Part shown: one piece after another, positions 6,859-9,466 of the stretch
Numbering within the stretch: the first letter of the stretch is position 1
Layout: each line of letters opens with the position of its first letter
The notes under the pieces: model-generated
What the model was told of the DNA's origin: nothing
The model's database searches: none
Seen by the model: only the letters and a program-made list of their open reading frames with translations
Assembly (NCBI GenBank): GCA_964552055.1
Contig: CAZKFL010000047.1
Location: 1-9,466 of the forward strand
Reading direction: 5' to 3'
DNA length: 9,466 bases
Source: VGMD01 sp964552055
GTDB lineage: Bacteria; Chlamydiota; Chlamydiia; Chlamydiales; 2-12-FULL-49-11
Program-made: the position numbers and the translations under genes

Positions 6859-6978
6859 ATAAATAGCACATCCCATATCGAACGTCATCGGAAAAAATAT
6901 ATCCGTTCCACCATTCCCTCTAACCATTACATGATAAAAGGAGCCAACGCTGTGATGTCGTTTTAATCTTCCCATCAT
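6859..6978 (-). pseudogene. RAYT (REP-associated tyrosine transposase) N-terminal remnant
   Basis: Read from ATG at 6978, the frame gives MGRLKRHHSVGSFYHVMVRGNGG, then TDIFF. This matches the start of the RAYT at 8973 (MARPRRHYCPGCFYHVMVRGNEGKDIFFS). Homology then shifts frame: restoring one T in the six-T run (six A on the plus strand, about 6892-6897) gives SDDVRYGMCYLLQ, matching SDSDRYKMCFLLR. The copy ends at the REP at 6858, before the HUH motif and catalytic tyrosine, so it cannot be active. The ribosome-binding site AGGAG (6988-6984) and the AT-rich leader back to the family B REP are still preserved. It is clearly a different RAYT lineage from the longer copy. Confidence 0.85.
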
Positions 6979-7000
6979 TACATCTCCTGTTTTTGAAAAT

Positions 7001-7090
7001 TTAAATGTAAAGAATATTAAAAAGTTTTGATTTTTTCAAACTACATGACTGCATACCTGGTTCGAACCAGGTATGCAGTCTTGATGATAG
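7001..7090. repeat. Family B REP pair with a perfect 34 bp palindrome
   Basis: Two family B elements meet head to head. The left one, minus orientation (about 7032-7066), has the TTTGAAAAA tail and leads into the RAYT remnant leader (7001-7031). The right one, plus orientation (about 7061-7083), breaks off after TATGCAGTC. Together they make a perfect 34 bp palindrome at 7047-7080 centred on TTCGAA. It would extrude as a strong cruciform or RNA hairpin. Confidence 0.85.
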
Positions 7091-7161
7091 ACATAAGATT
7101 TTTGCCTGGCATGACTAAACAAAACACCCCCATCTCATTCAATCACTCACCAAACAGATTT

Positions 7162-7746
7162 TTATGGATGTAAACGAAAATCGCTCCTACGTGCGGCTCT
7201 AAGTGAAGTATACTGAGAAAAAGCCGCTTGCATTTTTTCGAAGGTGGGAGCAAGTACAGTAAGGCCAGCTTCAGCTGCAATTTTCATTGCTTTTTGCCTT
7301 GCATTTTCTAATGCTTCAGCTCCTCTTGGAGCATCAAATGCCTCTTCATCATACAATTCAACAGAACAAACACCATGTCTAAAAGAGCTCTCAGGATTTT
7401 TAAGTGTGACAACTTGAAACCCATTATCATTTTGTGTGAGCGCAAGAACGTCCTTTCCGGCGGCAACAACAGGAATTTTAGACTCCCGAGAATATATATC
7501 CTTATTTCGACCTTTTGCAAATTCGTTCGCTACTTTTAAAGCAGTCTCTTTATCATCAAAGACCCCATTAGATTTTTCTTTATATGTCCCATAGTGAGAA
7601 TCTTTGGGTGAAATTCCCCAATATTTTCGAACCATAACTTCGTATTTTCCTTCCCCACAACCAGATCCGCTTCCAGCTCCGGAAGCACTTGCGCTGGGCA
7701 CTAATTCACGACCCACTGGCACAACAGTAACAAAGCAAACTGACAT
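7162..7746 (-). CDS. Unknown 194-residue protein with Ala/Gly/Ser-rich N-terminus
   Basis: I do not recognise this protein. It has a short hydrophobic start (MSVCFVTVVPVG), then a low-complexity tract SASASGAGSGSGCGEG (18-33), then a mixed alpha/beta region beginning KYEVMVRKYWG (34-44), and an Ala-rich helical C-terminus (142-185) ending in a basic tail. There is no clear membrane segment and no known catalytic motif. The low-complexity tract resembles the one in the methyltransferase N-terminus (SAGPAGAGSGAGADE), and both precede a similar stretch (YEVMVRK here, CEIVAKK there). The start at 7746 has an excellent AAGGAGG site, so the frame is real. REP elements lie on both sides. A functional link to the methyltransferase is possible but unproven. 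Confidence 0.75.
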   Translation of the reverse strand: MSVCFVTVVPVGRELVPSASASGAGSGSGCGEGKYEVMVRKYWGISPKDSHYGTYKEKSNGVFDDKETALKVANEFAKGRNKDIYSRESKIPVVAAGKDVLALTQNDNGFQVVTLKNPESSFRHGVCSVELYDEEAFDAPRGAEALENARQKAMKIAAEAGLTVLAPTFEKMQAAFSQYTSLRAARRSDFRLHP

Positions 7747-7770
7747 AACATCCTCCTTTTTACATTAAAA

Positions 7771-7790
7771 ATTGACAAAGATTAGTCAAT
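7771..7790 (-). promoter_or_regulatory. Inverted repeat overlapping a possible -35 box
   Basis: ATTGAC (7771-7776) and GTCAAT (7785-7790) form a 6 bp inverted repeat just upstream of the 194-residue gene. On the minus strand its outer arm gives TTGACT, a possible -35 box, with TAATGT 16 bp downstream as a possible -10. The leader would be only about 12-15 bases. It could be a promoter with an overlapping operator. Confidence 0.4.
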
Positions 7791-7825
7791 AAGAAGATTT
7801 TAAACAATAGGTTTATATACATGTG

Positions 7826-7847
7826 ACAGTTCATGCCTGACACCAAA
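7826..7847 (-). repeat. REP-like element, family A, partial
   Basis: ACAGTTCATGCCTGACACCAAA carries the family A head (CATGCCTGACACC on this strand) and half of the core. It lies directly before the 28 bp unit shared with 4763-4790, so it belongs to the same composite repeat block. Confidence 0.65.
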
Positions 7848-7850
7848 TTT

Positions 7851-7917
7851 TATCGTTAATACACAACTGCATGTCTGATTCGAACCGTGATTCGAACCGG
7901 GTATGCAGCCATTATGT
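7851..7917. repeat. A/B hybrid repeat and family B REP
   Basis: The 28 bp unit (7851-7878, copy 2) brings a family A core (AACTGCATGTCTGA) that runs straight into a family B head (TTCGAACC, 7879-7886). A second family B head and core follow in the plus orientation (GATTCGAACCGGG then TATGCAGCCATTATGT, 7888-7917). The join suggests recombination between the families. Confidence 0.7.
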
Positions 7918-8041
7918 AAAAGTTGCACTTCTTGCCAATGAGTTAAAAGATCAATCTACTTCGAAAACAGTTCTTCAAAATTTACGCTATTACAATGAGT
8001 TCCTTATAAAGAGAGTAACGTCTGATGAGCAGATATCCTAA
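7916..8041 (+). pseudogene. Possible 3' end of an unknown gene, cut off by a REP
   Basis: An open frame of 41 codons plus stop begins inside the family B element and reads VKVALLANELKDQSTSKTVL and then QNLRYYNEFLIKRVTSDEQIS. The composition is protein-like (amphipathic, Leu/Lys/Glu-rich) and the frame has no start codon of its own. I do not recognise it. The stretch is flanked by family B elements in opposite orientations (7888-7917 and 8045-8079), so it may be the tail of a gene captured or truncated by repeat activity. It could also be a chance frame. Confidence 0.35.
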
Positions 8042-8044
8042 AAT

Positions 8045-8079
8045 CTCAAAATGCATCACTGTATACCTGGTTCGAATCA
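8045..8079 (-). repeat. REP-like element, family B
   Basis: On the minus strand: GATTCGAACCAGG then TATACAGTGATGCAT and a TTTTGAG tail. One core base differs from consensus (TATACAGT for TATGCAGT). It is inverted relative to the element at 7888-7917. Confidence 0.75.
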
Positions 8080-8136
8080 TTATAGCAACAATTCAGAGCT
8101 GTAGAAATGTAATTGAAACTAGTACGCATCACAGAG

Positions 8137-8166
8137 TTGACAAATAGTTCTTGGAATTTATATAAT
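8137..8166 (+). promoter_or_regulatory. Consensus sigma70 promoter
   Basis: TTGACA (8137-8142) and TATAAT (8161-8166), both perfect hexamers, are 18 bp apart. Transcription should start near 8173. That leaves a leader of about 16 bases holding little more than the GAGGAGG ribosome-binding site (8178-8184) of the 181-residue gene. Strong, apparently constitutive expression is expected. Confidence 0.8.
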
Positions 8167-8188
8167 CTTAATGGAATGAGGAGGTGTT

Positions 8189-8734
8189 ATGGCTTTAAAT
8201 GCTATAAATTATGAAACTGTTTTTTGTCCAAGGCTAGTCCCGGAAAAAAAAGAAGATTCATTTTCCTATTTTCCGGTTGTGGTTAAAATTTCGAAGCCTT
8301 TTGTAGATACAACTCTTCAGGCAGTTGCGGTTGCTTATATTCCTGGGTATGGAATCTATCGTACGGCTGATCTTGTGTTCAAAATTGTAGGAGCGTACCG
8401 TAAGTCAACATTTTGTTTGGCTGGAACTTGCGCAAAATCATTTTTCCCGAAAAAATATATTGTTTCAGTAATTGGGGAAAAATTTGGTTTGAAAATACCT
8501 GTAACAATTTTACTGGGTGGAAGTGTTTCTTCTCTTGTTTCTCAGATTGTTGTTGTTACTATTACTGGTTCAATTATTCCTCAAAAATGTATAGAAGGGA
8601 TAGGTAAAGTCTTGCCTGGGGCCTTCCAGCTACTTCGTCCAAACGACGGTGAAATTAAGGATGATTATGTGTATGTAGATGTCGAATCAGATGAAGAGGA
8701 TTATGTAGTTGTCGAGAGTGGATCTGTTTGCTAA
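8189..8734 (+). CDS. Unknown 181-residue hydrophobic protein with acidic tail
   Basis: I do not recognise this protein. Two hydrophobic regions are visible, about 41-69 (TTLQAVAVAYIPGYGIYRTADLV at its core) and 103-130 (IPVTILLGG to TITGSII), which may associate with or span a membrane. Between them is a Lys/Cys-containing stretch (71-101). The C-terminus (155-179) is strongly acidic and Val/Tyr-rich (DDYVYVDVESDEEDY). There is no classical signal peptide. The ATG at 8189 is fixed by a strong GAGGAGG site and a consensus promoter just upstream. The gene stands alone between a family B and a family A REP. A two-helix membrane protein with a cytoplasmic acidic tail could be an effector or inclusion-type protein, but nothing shows this directly. 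Confidence 0.7.
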   Translation: MALNAINYETVFCPRLVPEKKEDSFSYFPVVVKISKPFVDTTLQAVAVAYIPGYGIYRTADLVFKIVGAYRKSTFCLAGTCAKSFFPKKYIVSVIGEKFGLKIPVTILLGGSVSSLVSQIVVVTITGSIIPQKCIEGIGKVLPGAFQLLRPNDGEIKDDYVYVDVESDEEDYVVVESGSVC

Positions 8735-8774
8735 TTCAGGCTAAAGTTTCATCCTTTTTAAATTTTAGTCTGAA
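8735..8774 (+). terminator. Stem-loop directly after the 181-residue gene
   Basis: TTCAGGCTAAA (8735-8745) pairs with TTTAGTCTGAA (8764-8774) over 11 positions with one G-U pair and an 18-base loop, starting right after the stop codon. No U-run follows, so it may stabilise the transcript end instead of terminating it. Confidence 0.4.
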
Positions 8775-8881
8775 CTAGGAATCAAAGCCCTTCGAGGCGA
8801 GAAAAAGTGTGCTCAAGTGATGGGGTCATCCTTGTGTTCTTCTTGTTCACGTATCTTTTTCTTGACAAAATTTTAATGAAT

Positions 8882-8913
8882 GGTGCCAAGCATGCAGTTA
8901 TGCAGTTTGAAAA
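8882..8913 (+). repeat. REP-like element, family A, in front of the RAYT
   Basis: GGTGCCAAG followed by CATGCAGT-TATGCAGT and TTTGAAAA. It is a slightly diverged family A head with a full core and tail, about 60 bp before the RAYT start and in the same orientation. REP elements flanking their own RAYT gene are typical of the family. Confidence 0.8.
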
Positions 8914-8972
8914 TAAATCAAATTATTTGTAACATCTTTTCCATTTATAGCAAAAATTAAGGAGATGTGAGG

Positions 8973-9466
8973 ATGGCAAGACCGAGAAGACACTATTGTC
9001 CTGGATGTTTTTATCATGTAATGGTGAGGGGAAATGAAGGGAAGGATATATTTTTTTCAGACAGTGATCGCTATAAAATGTGTTTCTTATTGCGGGATGG
9101 TAGAGATATGTATGGTCATGAAATTCATGCTTTTTGTTTTATGAGAAATCACATTCATTTATTAATTCAAATTGCAAACGTGCCACTCGGAAAAGTTATG
9201 CACAATCTTCAGTCGCGTTACAGCAATAGAATCAATAAGAAATACAGAAGGGTAGGGCACTTATTTTAAGGGAGATACAAATCGATACTGGTTCAAGATG
9301 GCATTTACTTTATGCGATTACTAAGATATATTCATAGAAATCCGGTTAGGGCGGGTATTGTAAGTTCATCTGAAGATTATCAGTGGTCGAGCCATAACGC
9401 ATATATAAAGCGAAATGTAATTAGCTGGATTAATACTAATTTCGGTCTTTCAAAATTTGCAAATCC
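8973..9466 (+). pseudogene. rayt: RAYT (REP-associated tyrosine transposase) with one internal stop, cut by the window edge
   Basis: An IS200/Y1-like single-strand transposase of the RAYT family, which acts on REP hairpins. Counting from ATG at 8973: N-terminal MARPRRHYCPGCFYHVMVRGN, HUH motif HIH (60-62, in MRNHIHLLI), catalytic tyrosine Y83 in LQSRYSNRIN, then GHLF. At 9267-9269 a TAA stands where relatives usually have Gln (GHLFQGRYK). The same frame continues open to the window edge with GRYKSILVQDGIYFMRLLRY, then IHRNPVRAG and EDYQWSS, all typical of the family. A single CAA-to-TAA change therefore splits an otherwise undamaged gene. The start at 8973 has AAGGAG (8959-8964) at 8 bp spacing; a GTG at 8967 is an alternative. 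The truncated 98-residue product keeps both HUH and Tyr but lacks the C-terminal part. Confidence 0.9.

Overview
The window reads as an AT-rich bacterial chromosome segment with an accessory-genome character. Spectinomycin-phosphotransferase and Vat-type genes, an IQ-motif protein, an orphan DNA methyltransferase and many REP-like repeats suggest an environmental or host-associated, possibly amoeba-dwelling, bacterium (Legionellales or Parachlamydiales are my best guesses). No taxonomic marker gene is present, so this is weak inference.

Left part (1-2814), a tightly packed group of four small-molecule-modifying enzymes. Two GNAT acetyltransferases overlap by ATGA (22-465, 462-986). They converge on an APH(9)-type spectinomycin-phosphotransferase-like kinase (991-1998, minus). 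That gene is divergent, across a 180 bp promoter region, from a Vat/XAT left-handed beta-helix acetyltransferase (2179-2814, plus). It looks like an antibiotic- or toxin-modification island. There are no mobile-element repeats here.

Middle (2835-4466, minus): an unrecognised 543-residue protein with two consecutive IQ (calmodulin-binding-like) motifs, which are unusual in bacteria.

Right part (4470-9466): widely spaced genes in a field of REP-like repeats. The genes are a C5-cytosine DNA methyltransferase with no visible restriction partner (5085-6461, minus), an unknown 194-residue protein (7162-7746, minus), an unknown hydrophobic 181-residue protein with an acidic tail and a consensus sigma70 promoter (8189-8734, plus), and a REP-associated tyrosine transposase (RAYT, 8973 to the window edge, plus). 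The RAYT is intact to the edge except for one in-frame TAA where relatives have Gln. A second, frameshifted and truncated RAYT start lies unannotated in the gap at 6859-6978.

The repeats fall into two related families with the same core, two tandem octamers YATGYAGT followed by TTTGAAAA. Family A has GGTGTCAGG before the core; family B has GATTCGAACCAGG. A family A element sits directly in front of the longer RAYT and a family B element directly in front of the RAYT remnant, so each family probably had its own transposase. Elements occur as tandem arrays, head-to-head pairs (including a perfect 34 bp palindrome), A/B hybrids and deletion derivatives carrying a scrap of RAYT leader. They lie in every intergenic gap from 4690 to 8913 and bracket each accessory gene. 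This repeat/RAYT system, with two decayed transposases, is the most interesting content of the window.
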